Shown piece after piece: positions 25,186-33,590 of a DNA stretch of 64,000 bases. The stretch comes from Wansuia hejianensis (GTDB taxonomy: Bacteria; Bacillota; Clostridia; Lachnospirales; Lachnospiraceae), in contig NZ_CP060635.1 in the NCBI RefSeq assembly GCF_014337215.1, positions 1,191,501-1,255,500 on the forward strand. The letters run 5' to 3'. Below the pieces are notes generated by a model. The model did no database searches, had not been told where the DNA came from, and was given only the letters and a program-made list of their open reading frames with translations. Every line of letters starts with the position of its first letter. Positions within the stretch are counted from its first letter, which is position 1. Both the position numbers and the translations under genes were made by a program.

Positions 25186-26634
25186 TTAAGGCTCCAGCAC
25201 CCGGAACGTGGAAAAATCCGCTGAAGCCGGCCCGTGCAGTGGGATTTTCTCCTGTCTGCACCTTTCCAGGGCATCATAGATTTCTTCTGTTATAATCTCC
25301 CCAGGATAGATCAGCGGTATTCCCGGAGGATAAGGCGCTGCCATCTCACCGGCTATTTTTCCTTTCATTTCTTCCCAGGGAACCGTCCTTTTTCGGCGGA
25401 AATAGGCTTCTCTCGGCGTCATCACCGCTTCCGGTATATCCGGAAGCCTCGGATTCAGCTTCTTCAGTCTGCCCCGCTTCCTCCCTGCCAGAAGTGCAGC
25501 CTGTCCTGCCGCGCTCACCAGACGTTCGATTTCGCTGCGCTCATTTGCCCAGGTGATCACCGCCACGACATTTTCATAATCCGCCAGCTCCGTACTCACG
25601 CCTGAGTTAGTATAAAGACGTTCCTGCAACTCATAGCCGCCAATGCCCAGCCTGCGCCCGGAAAACACCAGACGGGTTCGGTCAAGTTCTGCACTTCTGT
25701 CCCCTGCTTCCCTCATGACAGAAAATCCCGGTATCCTCTCTAACCCTTCAGAAGCATCCAGCGACAGCTCCACCGCCCGCTCCATCATTGCCCTGCCGTT
25801 CATGGCCAGCTCATGCCGGGCGGCGTCCAGTGATGCCATCAGTACGTAAGAAGGGCTGGTGCTCATCACCAGCTTCAGGTTCTCATCTATCCGCTCCCTG
25901 TCTGCAAGATTACCCTTACAGTGTAAAAGAGAACTCTGGGTCATGCTGCCGGCAGTCTTATGAGTGCTCTGGGCACAGAGATCCGCACCCTGGAGCAGGG
26001 CGCCCTGGGGCAGCCTGTCTGAGAAATACAGATGAGAGCCGTGGGCTTCATCCACAAGGAGCAGCGCGCCTCTCTCATGACAAATCCCGGCAATTCGCCG
26101 GATATCGCTGCAGATCCCGTAATAGGTAGGGCTTACCAGGAACACCGCTCTGCTGTCCGGCTCTCTGCAAAACGCCTCCTCTACCGACTCCGGAGAAACA
26201 TCTCCGAACACGCCCCAGTCCTCCTGATATCCGGGAGTGACCCATACGGGTACGGCCCCGCTTAAAATCAGTCCCATCAGTACCGACTTGTGGGCATTCC
26301 TGGGAACTATAATCTTCTCCCCAGGCCCCACCGCCGAAAGGATCATCGCCTCATTCCCGCAGGTTGTTCCGTTCACAAGAAACCAGCTCCAATCCGCTCC
26401 GTACAGCTCTGCCGCCAGCCGCTGTGCCTCCAGGATCGCTCCCTCCGGATGATGGAGATCGTCCAGCCCCTCAGCTTCCGTAAGGTCAAACCGGAAAACC
26501 CCGTCCCCCATCATATTTCGCAGCCTGCCGCTAATGCCCCTCTCATACCGGTGACCCGGAATTCTGAAAAAAGCAGGCCTATCCCTTTCAAACCGCTCCA
26601 GGGCATCCAGAAGCGGCGTCTGATTCTGATCCAT
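25186..26634 (-). CDS. Orn/Lys/Arg decarboxylase-family PLP enzyme
   Basis: 482 residues. Major-domain pattern of the biosynthetic Arg/Lys/Orn decarboxylases: FFRIPGHRY, FLVNGTTCGNEAMIL, PRNAHKSVLMGLILSG, LVDEAHGSHLYFSD and the PLP Lys in QSTHKTAGSMTQSSLLH, with the C-terminal GIPLIYPGEII. The short length resembles Bacillus SpeA/YaaO proteins rather than the inducible 700-residue enzymes. Product would be a polyamine or cadaverine; substrate unresolved. ATG 26634 follows GGAGGAG. Confidence 0.9.
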   Translation of the reverse strand: MDQNQTPLLDALERFERDRPAFFRIPGHRYERGISGRLRNMMGDGVFRFDLTEAEGLDDLHHPEGAILEAQRLAAELYGADWSWFLVNGTTCGNEAMILSAVGPGEKIIVPRNAHKSVLMGLILSGAVPVWVTPGYQEDWGVFGDVSPESVEEAFCREPDSRAVFLVSPTYYGICSDIRRIAGICHERGALLLVDEAHGSHLYFSDRLPQGALLQGADLCAQSTHKTAGSMTQSSLLHCKGNLADRERIDENLKLVMSTSPSYVLMASLDAARHELAMNGRAMMERAVELSLDASEGLERIPGFSVMREAGDRSAELDRTRLVFSGRRLGIGGYELQERLYTNSGVSTELADYENVVAVITWANERSEIERLVSAAGQAALLAGRKRGRLKKLNPRLPDIPEAVMTPREAYFRRKRTVPWEEMKGKIAGEMAAPYPPGIPLIYPGEIITEEIYDALERCRQEKIPLHGPASADFSTFRVLEP

Positions 26635-26781
26635 CTCTCCTCCTGTCGCCTTCCCCGCCGGTCCTATCGCCAACTCCTCCGGCTGTTTTTTCCCCCATTG
26701 TAGCACCCGCCTTTTTAGCCTGTCAATCCAGAGCCATAAAATTACGGTTTTTGTGGCGAGGGGTGCGTGGATACCTGGACG

Positions 26782-26811
26782 AAAAGCAACGGGAGACCTC
26801 CCGCTGCTTTT
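26782..26811. terminator. Hairpin, possible bidirectional terminator
   Basis: AAAAGCAACGGGAG pairs with CTCCCGCTGCTTTT with one mismatch. T-rich on both outer sides. Confidence 0.55.
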
Positions 26812-27018
26812 CAGGCTGTTCCAGACGGTACAATGGCTCTCGCCAGAGAGGGAACCCCGATGGTCTCAGACGGTAGATTTTGATATGCAATAAAAAAATA
26901 CTGGCGCCACCAGGCCACAATCAGCCAGTGATTACTGTCTGTAACCATACCGATGACACTTTCGGAGAACCTGGGTGAAGCGTTTTAGATCACCAGAAAG
27001 GTTCTCTTTTCCAGACTG

Positions 27019-27067
27019 AAAAGCGGATACTCCGGAGATCATAACCTTTTTTCCGGGTATCCGCTTT
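27019..27067 (-). terminator. Intrinsic terminator of ilvE
   Basis: AAAGCGGATAC arms at 27019-27035 and 27053-27067 pair closely, 13 bp beyond the ilvE stop; T-rich on the minus strand. Confidence 0.75.
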
Positions 27068-27079
27068 AAAAACATACAG

Positions 27080-28111
27080 TTATTTCACTTTTATTTCACG
27101 AATCCATCCTTTCGGCGCTTCAAGCCTTCCCATCTGGATTCCTGTCAGTGTATCATACAGCTTCCGGGTAACAGGGCCCATATCCTTCATGCCGCTGGGC
27201 AGGCAAATTTCCTTGCCGTGATCCACAATCTTGCCTACCGGAGAGATGACGGCTGCCGTGCCGCACAGGCCGCATTCTGCGAACTCATTTAATTCGTCCA
27301 CATGTACCTCCCGTTCTTCTGTCTCCAGCCCCAGGTATTCTTTGGCGACATACATCAGTGAACGGCGGGTGATGGAGGGAAGAATCGTGTCTGACTTCGG
27401 GGTGACTACCCGGTTGTCTTTTGTGACAAACAGGAAATTTGCTCCTCCGGTCTCTTCGACTTTCGTCCTGGTGGCCGCGTCCAGATACATGTTCTCGTCA
27501 TAGCCCTCTTCATGAGCAAGGGTAATCGCATAGAGGCTCATTGCATAATTCAGTCCCGCTTTGATGTGCCCGGTTCCGTGAGGCGCCGCCCGGTCGTAAT
27601 CACAGACTTTAATGGTGATCGGTTTGGCCCCGCCTTTAAAATAGGGGCCAACAGGAGTGCCGAACATGCGGAATTGGTATTCATCCGCGGGCTTCACGCC
27701 GATTACCGGGTTGCTTCCGAACATATAGGGACGCAGATAAAAGGTTGCTCCGGACCCATAAGGCGGAACATAGGCAGCATTCGCAGCAACTACCTGATCC
27801 ACCGCATCCAGGAAGCGCTCCTTCGGGAACACAGGCATCTGGAGCCTGACCGCCGAATTCTCCATCCGCTCGGCGTTCAGATCCGGCCGGAAGGTGACAA
27901 TTCTTCCGTCTTCTGTCGTATATGCTTTTAACCCTTCAAAACAAGACTGGGAATACTGCAGAACTCCCGCGCATTCACTCATCACAACGTTAGCATCTCC
28001 GGTCATTGTGCCCTCATCCCATGCCCCATCTTTGTAGTTTGACACATATCTCTGGTCGGTCTGCATATATGCAAAGCTCAAGTTGCCCCAGTCAATGTCT
28101 TTTTTCTCCAT
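27080..28111 (-). CDS. ilvE: Branched-chain amino acid aminotransferase
   Basis: 343 residues, fold-type IV PLP enzyme of the longer BCAT type. Interconverts Leu, Ile, Val and their keto acids. Motifs: YSQSCFEGLKAY, NAERMENSAVRLQMP, LRPYMFGSNPVIGV, GTGHIKAGLNYAMSLYA (PLP Lys), EETGGANFLFVT, LPSITRRSLMYVA and CGTAAVISPVG. Monocistronic by spacing; divergent from the DUF1292 gene, sharing a 235-bp promoter region. Confidence 0.95.
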   Translation of the reverse strand: MEKKDIDWGNLSFAYMQTDQRYVSNYKDGAWDEGTMTGDANVVMSECAGVLQYSQSCFEGLKAYTTEDGRIVTFRPDLNAERMENSAVRLQMPVFPKERFLDAVDQVVAANAAYVPPYGSGATFYLRPYMFGSNPVIGVKPADEYQFRMFGTPVGPYFKGGAKPITIKVCDYDRAAPHGTGHIKAGLNYAMSLYAITLAHEEGYDENMYLDAATRTKVEETGGANFLFVTKDNRVVTPKSDTILPSITRRSLMYVAKEYLGLETEEREVHVDELNEFAECGLCGTAAVISPVGKIVDHGKEICLPSGMKDMGPVTRKLYDTLTGIQMGRLEAPKGWIREIKVK

Positions 28112-28252
28112 AATAATGCTCCTTTCTTTCTATCCTGTCCCTGATGCTGCAGGACCTAAAACTAAATTTCGTATATTATACACCCATTCCGGACATTTTC
28201 CAACCTGCTTTTTACAGAAAACAATAATTTTACCGGAAACTTCCTTTGTTCG

Positions 28253-28281
28253 TTGCAATTCCCCCGCCCTTCTGATAAAAT
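28253..28281 (+). promoter_or_regulatory. Sigma-A promoter for the DUF1292 gene
   Basis: TTGCAA at 28253-28258, 17-bp spacer, TAAAAT at 28276-28281, about 65 bp before ATG 28347. Confidence 0.6.
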
Positions 28282-28346
28282 AGGAATAGCCGGATTCCGG
28301 CGTATCACAAACAAATGGATGTACAATCCACTGAAAGGAAAAAATT

Positions 28347-28718
28347 ATGAGCGACGAACTGAAAGCAACAGGCTCTTGCAGCGGCGACTGCAGCTCTTGT
28401 GGGAGCGACTGCGGCAGCGATATTGATCTTGACCAACCCACTGTAACCCTGACACTGGACGACGACACAGAAGTCACCTGTGCAGTCATCAACATCTTTC
28501 CGGCGGGTGACAGACGATACATCGCTCTGCTGCCGCTGAACGAGAATGGCCAGAACGAAGAGGGGGAAGTATATCTCTACCGTTTCTACGAGGATGATAA
28601 GGGCAACCCCAACCTGGAAAATATTGAATCGGATGAGGAATATGAACTGGCAGCGGAAGCATTTGATGAGATGATGGATGCAGCCGAATTCGATGAGATC
28701 GAAGAAACAGAGCAGTAA
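28347..28718 (+). CDS. DUF1292-domain protein with Cys-rich N-terminus
   Basis: 123 residues, very acidic. The N-terminal 25 residues contain several Cys in Ser/Gly context (GSCSGDCSSCGSDCGSD), which could bind metal. The DUF1292 core follows (TLTLDDDTEVTCAVINIF...RRYIALLPL, then EVYLYRFYED and a long Glu/Asp tail). YrzB-like DUF1292 proteins are common in Firmicutes, usually near yrrK/yqgF; that neighbourhood is absent here. Function unknown. Confidence 0.85.
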   Translation: MSDELKATGSCSGDCSSCGSDCGSDIDLDQPTVTLTLDDDTEVTCAVINIFPAGDRRYIALLPLNENGQNEEGEVYLYRFYEDDKGNPNLENIESDEEYELAAEAFDEMMDAAEFDEIEETEQ

Positions 28719-28748
28719 AACGATTACCTTTTAGAGACAAACCAATGC

Positions 28749-28777
28749 TTGACAATTGAAGCAGCATATTGTATAGT
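28749..28777 (+). promoter_or_regulatory. Consensus-like sigma-A promoter upstream of the YitT-family gene
   Basis: TTGACA at 28749-28754, a 17-bp spacer and TATAGT at 28772-28777. The terminator at 28804-28847 follows within about 25 bp of the expected start, ahead of the gene at 28882. Confidence 0.75.
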
Positions 28778-28803
28778 GTCTCTGTATTAGGCATAGCCTC
28801 GAT

Positions 28804-28847
28804 CCACGTTTGTTAGGGAAAATATCCCTGGCAAGCGTGGTTTTTTT
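28804..28847 (+). terminator. Intrinsic terminator or leader attenuator
   Basis: CCACGTTTG pairs with CAAGCGTGG, with an inner AGGGA/TCCCT stem, followed by seven T. It may end the DUF1292 transcript, but it also lies between a promoter and the YitT-family gene. Confidence 0.8.
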
Positions 28848-28881
28848 GTGAAATTATATGTAATCAGCGGGAGGTTTTGAG

Positions 28882-29751
28882 ATGGACAGAAAACACCATT
28901 TATTGCAGGCACTGTCAGCTTTCTTATGGGTTGCGGCAGGTAATTTTCTATACGCTCTGGCGGTAAAATTATTTCTTCTGCCCGTAGGCTTCGGAACCGG
29001 AGGATCAACCGGCATCGCCCTGACCGTAAACCATTTTCTGGGCATTCCGGTCACGCAATTTGTACTGTTTTTCAATGTGTGCATGCTGGTCATCGGATAC
29101 TTTGTATTTGGCCGGCAATTCGCCGCCACAACGCTTGCCAGCACGTTCCTCTATCCGCTTTCACTGGAGCTGCTAACCCGGCTGCTGGGTGACTGTGTGC
29201 TGACAGAAGACCCGGTGCTTTGCACTCTTTTTTCCGGGCTGGGCATTGGAATTGCTCTCGGAATGGTGATCCGGTCGGGGTCTTCTACCGGGGGAATGGA
29301 TATTCCGCCTCTGATCCTGCAGAAATATTTCCGGGTTCCTGTTTCCGCCGGCATGTATGCCTTTGACGTGTGTATTTTGCTTGCCCAGGCTCTCTTCCGG
29401 CCGGCGGAAAACATTCTGTACGGCATCCTGCTGGTGCTCATCTATACCATCGTGCTGGATAAAGTACTGATAATGGGAACTGCCAGAACTGAAATAAAAG
29501 TCATCAGCGCCAGATCTGATGAAATACGGCAGGCAATTCTGCAGCAAATTGACAGGGGCGTGACCGTAATAGACGGAGAAGGCGGTTACCTGCACAACAA
29601 AACCCAGATCGTATTAAGCATTGTATCAAGACGCGAGCTCCCGAAAGCTGAGAAGCTGATCCGGTCTATCGATCCGGAAAGCTTCATGGTCATAAGCCAT
29701 GTCAATGAAGTGCGGGGACGGGGATTCTCCCTAAATAAAATGTACCAATAG
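28882..29751 (+). CDS. YitT-family membrane protein (DUF161 + DUF2179)
   Basis: 289 residues. Five or six membrane segments in the first ~195 residues, with VGFGTGGSTGIALTVNHFLG and RSGSSTGGMDIPPLILQKYF, both typical of YitT proteins. A cytosolic C-terminal DUF2179 domain follows (TEIKVISARSDEIRQAILQQIDRGVTVIDGEGGY). Transport is often assumed, but the substrate is unknown. ATG 28882 follows GGGAGG. A promoter plus terminator structure upstream suggests transcript attenuation. Confidence 0.9.
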   Translation: MDRKHHLLQALSAFLWVAAGNFLYALAVKLFLLPVGFGTGGSTGIALTVNHFLGIPVTQFVLFFNVCMLVIGYFVFGRQFAATTLASTFLYPLSLELLTRLLGDCVLTEDPVLCTLFSGLGIGIALGMVIRSGSSTGGMDIPPLILQKYFRVPVSAGMYAFDVCILLAQALFRPAENILYGILLVLIYTIVLDKVLIMGTARTEIKVISARSDEIRQAILQQIDRGVTVIDGEGGYLHNKTQIVLSIVSRRELPKAEKLIRSIDPESFMVISHVNEVRGRGFSLNKMYQ

Positions 29752-29776
29752 GGAAGACACGCAGTATACGCGGAAT

Positions 29777-30208
29777 TCAGCGTACCCCGGTGCTTCCAAA
29801 ACCTCCCCGGTTCTCACCCTCAAGTCTGCATTCTTCAAAGGTGATCACCGGCTGATGCCTCATCAGGCGGAACTGGCAGATCCTGTCGTTCACATGGATC
29901 ACAGTATCTCTCACCGCATATACAGGCATCCTCCACCAGTCCCCAGGGCCGCAGTACGTCTCGTCGATCACGCCCATATGATTGGTCTGAAGGATTCCAA
30001 AATTCTTAAACGTGCTGCTTCTGGGGACGATGTGCGCTTCATAGCCCTCCGGAAGCTGCATCGCAACCCCCAGATGAACCAGGCGGAATTCTCCGGCCTT
30101 CAGTTCCACTTCTTCAGCCGCCCGCAGGTCGATCCAGTCTGACTTCCCATCAATATAACAAAGCCTCTCAATTGTATCATTCAAATACTGTATTTTTATT
30201 TTCTCCAT
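29777..30208 (-). CDS. dut: dUTP diphosphatase
   Basis: 143 residues, trimeric dUTPase fold. It hydrolyses dUTP to dUMP, keeping uracil out of DNA. Motifs: SDWIDLRAAEEV (motif 1), PRSSTFKNFGI (motif 2), NHMGVIDETYCG (motif 3, catalytic Asp), NDRICQFRL (motif 4) and the C-terminal RGGFGSTG (motif 5). 21 bp behind nrdG; the pair forms a small deoxynucleotide unit. Confidence 0.93.
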   Translation of the reverse strand: MEKIKIQYLNDTIERLCYIDGKSDWIDLRAAEEVELKAGEFRLVHLGVAMQLPEGYEAHIVPRSSTFKNFGILQTNHMGVIDETYCGPGDWWRMPVYAVRDTVIHVNDRICQFRLMRHQPVITFEECRLEGENRGGFGSTGVR

Positions 30209-30229
30209 GAGCCTCTCCTTTCAGCCTTA

Positions 30230-30721
30230 TCACGCATGCAGCACAATCTGCCCCAACTGCAGAGTCTTCTTCACATCAATGACTCTCTGATTCGCGCTGC
30301 CCTTCCATTCCAGTGTCACGTCCCGTTCTTCCAGAATATATCTTCCGTCTACGATCACATCCACAAACGCTGCAATCTCCAGATCCCGGATCTCCTCCCA
30401 ACGGTACCCTGTATAGAGCCAGATCGTCTTATCCGGGTATTTCTGCCGGATCTCCTTCGCCAGACTGGTTATCTCTCCGCGGTTACTCTCGAACAACGGA
30501 TCCCCTCCAGAAAATGTCACTCCCTCAATATAGTCTTTTTCCAGCTGCGCGAACAGCTCCTCCTTCGCCCGCCCGTCAAAAAGCAGGCCTCCGTCCGGAG
30601 CCCAGGTGACAGGATTCTGACATCCTCTGCAATGGTGGGAACAGCCCGCCACCCAGAGTACGGTCCGCAGCCCGTCCCCGTTCAGCATATCGTCTTTTGT
30701 TATGTCATGATACCGCATCAT
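30230..30721 (-). CDS. nrdG: Anaerobic ribonucleotide reductase activating protein
   Basis: 163 residues, a radical-SAM enzyme that installs the glycyl radical on NrdD. The cluster motif CSHHCRGCQNPVTW lies near residue 26, followed by GVTFSGGDPLFE and WLYTGYRWEEI. The start at ATG 30721 (or the adjacent ATG 30718) is set by AAAGGAG; the frame runs further upstream without a site. nrdD is not in this window. Presence implies anaerobic deoxynucleotide synthesis. Confidence 0.92.
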   Translation of the reverse strand: MMRYHDITKDDMLNGDGLRTVLWVAGCSHHCRGCQNPVTWAPDGGLLFDGRAKEELFAQLEKDYIEGVTFSGGDPLFESNRGEITSLAKEIRQKYPDKTIWLYTGYRWEEIRDLEIAAFVDVIVDGRYILEERDVTLEWKGSANQRVIDVKKTLQLGQIVLHA

Positions 30722-30811
30722 GTAACTCCTTTCATTTGATGAAAGCTTGCAAAGCAAGCTTATACGCCTGCGGCCGGCCGGTTTGGCAATTCGGCTCCGC
30801 GTAATAAAAAC

Positions 30812-30849
30812 GGGGCCGCCCAAACCTATAAGTAACAGCGGGCAGCCCC
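30812..30849 (-). terminator. Intrinsic terminator of pnp
   Basis: GGGGCCGCCC (30812-30821) pairs with GGGCAGCCCC (30840-30849) with one mismatch; a T-run follows on the minus strand, about 25 bp past the pnp stop. Confidence 0.75.
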
Positions 30850-30872
30850 ATCCGGGATTCCATTTCCTGAAT

Positions 30873-33008
30873 TTATTTCTCTTCCTTCGGAACGTCTTTG
30901 ATACTGAAGCTGATCCGGCCCATCTTATCCTTGCCCAGGCAGACCACTTTCACAATATCTCCGAGGGTCAGCACATCCTCGACACGGTTAATCCGCTCTT
31001 TGGCGATCTTGGAGATGTGAACCATCCCTTCCTTACCAGGAGCGAACTCCAGAAATGCTCCAAATTCTTTAATGCTGACAACTTTGCCTACGAATATCTG
31101 ACCTGCCTCAAAATCTGTCGTAATAATCCGGATATCCTCTACTGCCTGATCCATCATCGCCTGGTCGGTACCGCAGATGGAGACAGCTCCAGTGTCATCA
31201 ATATCAATCTTCACACCAGTCTGGTCGATGATCGCGTTAATCGTCTTGCCTCTCTGTCCGACCACATCTCCGATCTTCTCCGGATCAATCTTAATCTGGA
31301 TAATCTTCGGCGCATATTCGTTGACAGCCGGGCGCGGAGCCGGTATTGTCTTCTCCAGAACCTCTGTCAGAATATACTCTCTGGCTTCCTTACATTTTGC
31401 AATGGCCTCTTCCACAATGGCGCGGGTCAGGCCATGGATCTTAATGTCCATCTGAATCGCGGTGATTCCTTCATGGGTACCGGCCACCTTAAAGTCCATA
31501 TCACCGAAGAAATCCTCAAGCCCCTGGATATCCGTCAGCACCAAATAATCATCATCGCTGTCTCCGGTCACCAGGCCGCAGGAGATGCCTGCCACTGCCT
31601 TCTTGACCGGCACGCCTGCCGCCATCAGTGACATGGACGATGCGCAGACAGAAGCCTGTGACGTAGAACCGTTTGATTCAAAGGTCTCAGATACTGTCCG
31701 GATCGCATAGGGGAATTCAGCTTCACTCGGCAGCACCGGAAGCAGAGCCCGCTCTGCGAGCGCTCCGTGGCCGATCTCACGTCTTCCCGGCCCGCGGGAC
31801 GGTTTTGTCTCTCCTACGGAATAGGACGGAAAATTATACTGATGCATATACCGCTTTCCTGTTTCATTGCCATCCAGCCCGTCCAGTCTCTGCGCTTCCG
31901 ACAGCGGAGCCAAAGTTGTCACAGTACAGATCTGAGTCTGTCCACGGGTGAACATGGCGGAACCATGGACTCTCGGGATGATATCAACCTCCGCAGCCAG
32001 CGGACGGATCTGGCGGATCGAACGGCCGTCCGGACGCTTGTGATCTTTCAGGATCATCTTCCGGACTGTTTTCTTCTGATATTGATAAATTGCTTCGCCC
32101 AGCACGGCAAGCCATTCTTCATTCTCAGCAAAAGCCTCTTCCAGCTTCGCGGTGATCTGGCGGATATTCTCCTCCCTCACCTGCTTCTCATCGGTGAATA
32201 CAGCCTCTTCCATCTCGGCGGGCGGTACAATCTCTTTGATAGCTGCAAACAGCTCTTCCGGAATCGCACAGCTCTCATAGGAATGCTTCTCCCTGCCGCA
32301 TTCTGCCACGATGGTATCGATGAATGCGATAATCTCTTTGTTGACCTCATGCGCCATATAGATGGCTTCGATCATCTTGTCCTCTGACACCTCGTTGGCT
32401 CCGGCCTCAATCATGATTACTTTATCCCTTGTGGATGCCACGGTCAGCTTCAGATCAGAAACTGCATTCTGGTCCAGCGTAGGATTCACAATCAGCTCAC
32501 CGTCAATCATACCGATCAGCGTCGCCGCACAGGGGCCGTCAAAAGGAATATCTGAAATCGTTGTGGCAATAGAAGACCCCAGCATCGCCACCACCTCCGG
32601 ATTACACTCCGGATCTACAGACATTACCAGGTTATTCAGAGTCACGTCATTCCTGTAGTCCTTTGGGAACAGCGGGCGCATCGGGCGGTCAATCACTCGG
32701 GAGGTCAGAATCGCATGCTCGCTGGCCTTGCCCTCTCTTTTGTTAAATCCGCCTGGGATTTTACCGACTGCATACATCTTTTCCTCATACTCTACAGAAA
32801 GGGGGAAGAAATCGATCCCGTCCCTGGGCTTGTCGGATGCAGTCGCCGTACACAGAACGGTAGTATCCCCGTAATGCATGAACGCGCAGCCGTTCGCCTG
32901 TTTTCCTACTCTTCCGATGTCTACAGAAAGCTTCCTTCCCGCCAGATCCATCGAATAGGTCTTGTAATTGTTGACCAGTTCCGTGGAAAATGTTTTGTTG
33001 TCTTCCAT
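30873..33008 (-). CDS. pnp: Polyribonucleotide nucleotidyltransferase (PNPase)
   Basis: 711 residues, the standard length. A 3'-5' phosphorolytic RNase. Two RNase PH domains: the first begins MYAVGKIPGGFNKREGKASE, the second TRGQTQICTVTTLAP with SFSVGETKPSRGPGRREIGHGALAERAL-type residues and DGDSDDDYLVLTDIQGLEDFFGDMD-type metal site. KH domain near 555-610 (IGDVVGQRGKTINAIIDQTG) and S1 domain at the C-terminus (FVGKVVSIKEFGAFLEFAPGKEGMVHIS). Follows rpsO, the classic rpsO-pnp arrangement. Confidence 0.97.
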   Translation of the reverse strand: MEDNKTFSTELVNNYKTYSMDLAGRKLSVDIGRVGKQANGCAFMHYGDTTVLCTATASDKPRDGIDFFPLSVEYEEKMYAVGKIPGGFNKREGKASEHAILTSRVIDRPMRPLFPKDYRNDVTLNNLVMSVDPECNPEVVAMLGSSIATTISDIPFDGPCAATLIGMIDGELIVNPTLDQNAVSDLKLTVASTRDKVIMIEAGANEVSEDKMIEAIYMAHEVNKEIIAFIDTIVAECGREKHSYESCAIPEELFAAIKEIVPPAEMEEAVFTDEKQVREENIRQITAKLEEAFAENEEWLAVLGEAIYQYQKKTVRKMILKDHKRPDGRSIRQIRPLAAEVDIIPRVHGSAMFTRGQTQICTVTTLAPLSEAQRLDGLDGNETGKRYMHQYNFPSYSVGETKPSRGPGRREIGHGALAERALLPVLPSEAEFPYAIRTVSETFESNGSTSQASVCASSMSLMAAGVPVKKAVAGISCGLVTGDSDDDYLVLTDIQGLEDFFGDMDFKVAGTHEGITAIQMDIKIHGLTRAIVEEAIAKCKEAREYILTEVLEKTIPAPRPAVNEYAPKIIQIKIDPEKIGDVVGQRGKTINAIIDQTGVKIDIDDTGAVSICGTDQAMMDQAVEDIRIITTDFEAGQIFVGKVVSIKEFGAFLEFAPGKEGMVHISKIAKERINRVEDVLTLGDIVKVVCLGKDKMGRISFSIKDVPKEEK

Positions 33009-33147
33009 CTGTTTCTCCTTAAATTATAAATATATTTTCACCTGGCATGAGACCCGAAACAACTGAAAAACGCACCGCGCCGGATGCGCTTTTCAGTGGT
33101 CCCGGATATGACTCCTGCCAGGAGAATGATCTTTTTCAGAGTGAAAC

Positions 33148-33170
33148 AGGGCGGAAATTCTCCGCCCTGA
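33148..33170 (-). terminator. Intrinsic terminator between rpsO and pnp
   Basis: CAGGGCGGA pairs with TCCGCCCTG. On the minus strand GAAA/TTTC context gives only a short T-run, so readthrough to pnp is likely. Confidence 0.6.
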
Positions 33171-33180
33171 AAACTTGCAA

Positions 33181-33447
33181 TTATTTACGGATGCCTAATT
33201 TTTCAATTAAAGCACGATATCTTTCAATATCTGTTTTCTTCAAAAAGTCCAGAAGACCACGTCTCTTACCAACCATCTTCAGCAGACCACGTCTGGAATG
33301 ATGATCCTTATGATTCGTCTTAAGATGCTCGGTCAGCTCCTGAATCCTCGCTGTCAGGATCGCTACCTGTACCTCCGGTGAACCAGTGTCTCCTTCTGTT
33401 CTTGCGTATTCCTGGATAATTGCCTGTTTCTTGTCCTTTGCGATCAT
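33181..33447 (-). CDS. rpsO: Ribosomal protein S15
   Basis: 88 residues, exact family size. Binds 16S rRNA in the platform of the 30S subunit. Standard stretches: IIQEYARTEGDTGSPEVQVAILT, HLKTNHKDHHSRRGLLKMVGKRRGLLDFL and RYRALIEKLGIRK. ATG 33447 follows AAGGAGG; a longer frame to 33636 reads through the leader and is not coding. The 140-bp leader may carry the autoregulatory structure known for rpsO, but I cannot show it. Confidence 0.98.
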   Translation of the reverse strand: MIAKDKKQAIIQEYARTEGDTGSPEVQVAILTARIQELTEHLKTNHKDHHSRRGLLKMVGKRRGLLDFLKKTDIERYRALIEKLGIRK

Positions 33448-33590
33448 AATTGATTGCCTCCTTAAAATTTTATAAACGCCATTGATTAAGAAACGGTCGG
33501 AGTGTCCGGATTCTGAATCAAGGCTGATCTCATACTGTTTTACTATATCATAAGCGGACAGGATTGTAAACTGTTTTTTCGTTTCCACAC

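Larger units (their letters stand above)
26635..27079. other. Intergenic with three hairpins
   Basis: About 445 bp. It contains a hairpin at 26782-26811, another at about 26963-27005 (GAGAACCT pairs AGGTTCTC, enclosing GTGA/TCAC) followed by TTTT on the plus strand, and the ilvE terminator at 27019-27067. No gene is supported. Confidence 0.5.
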
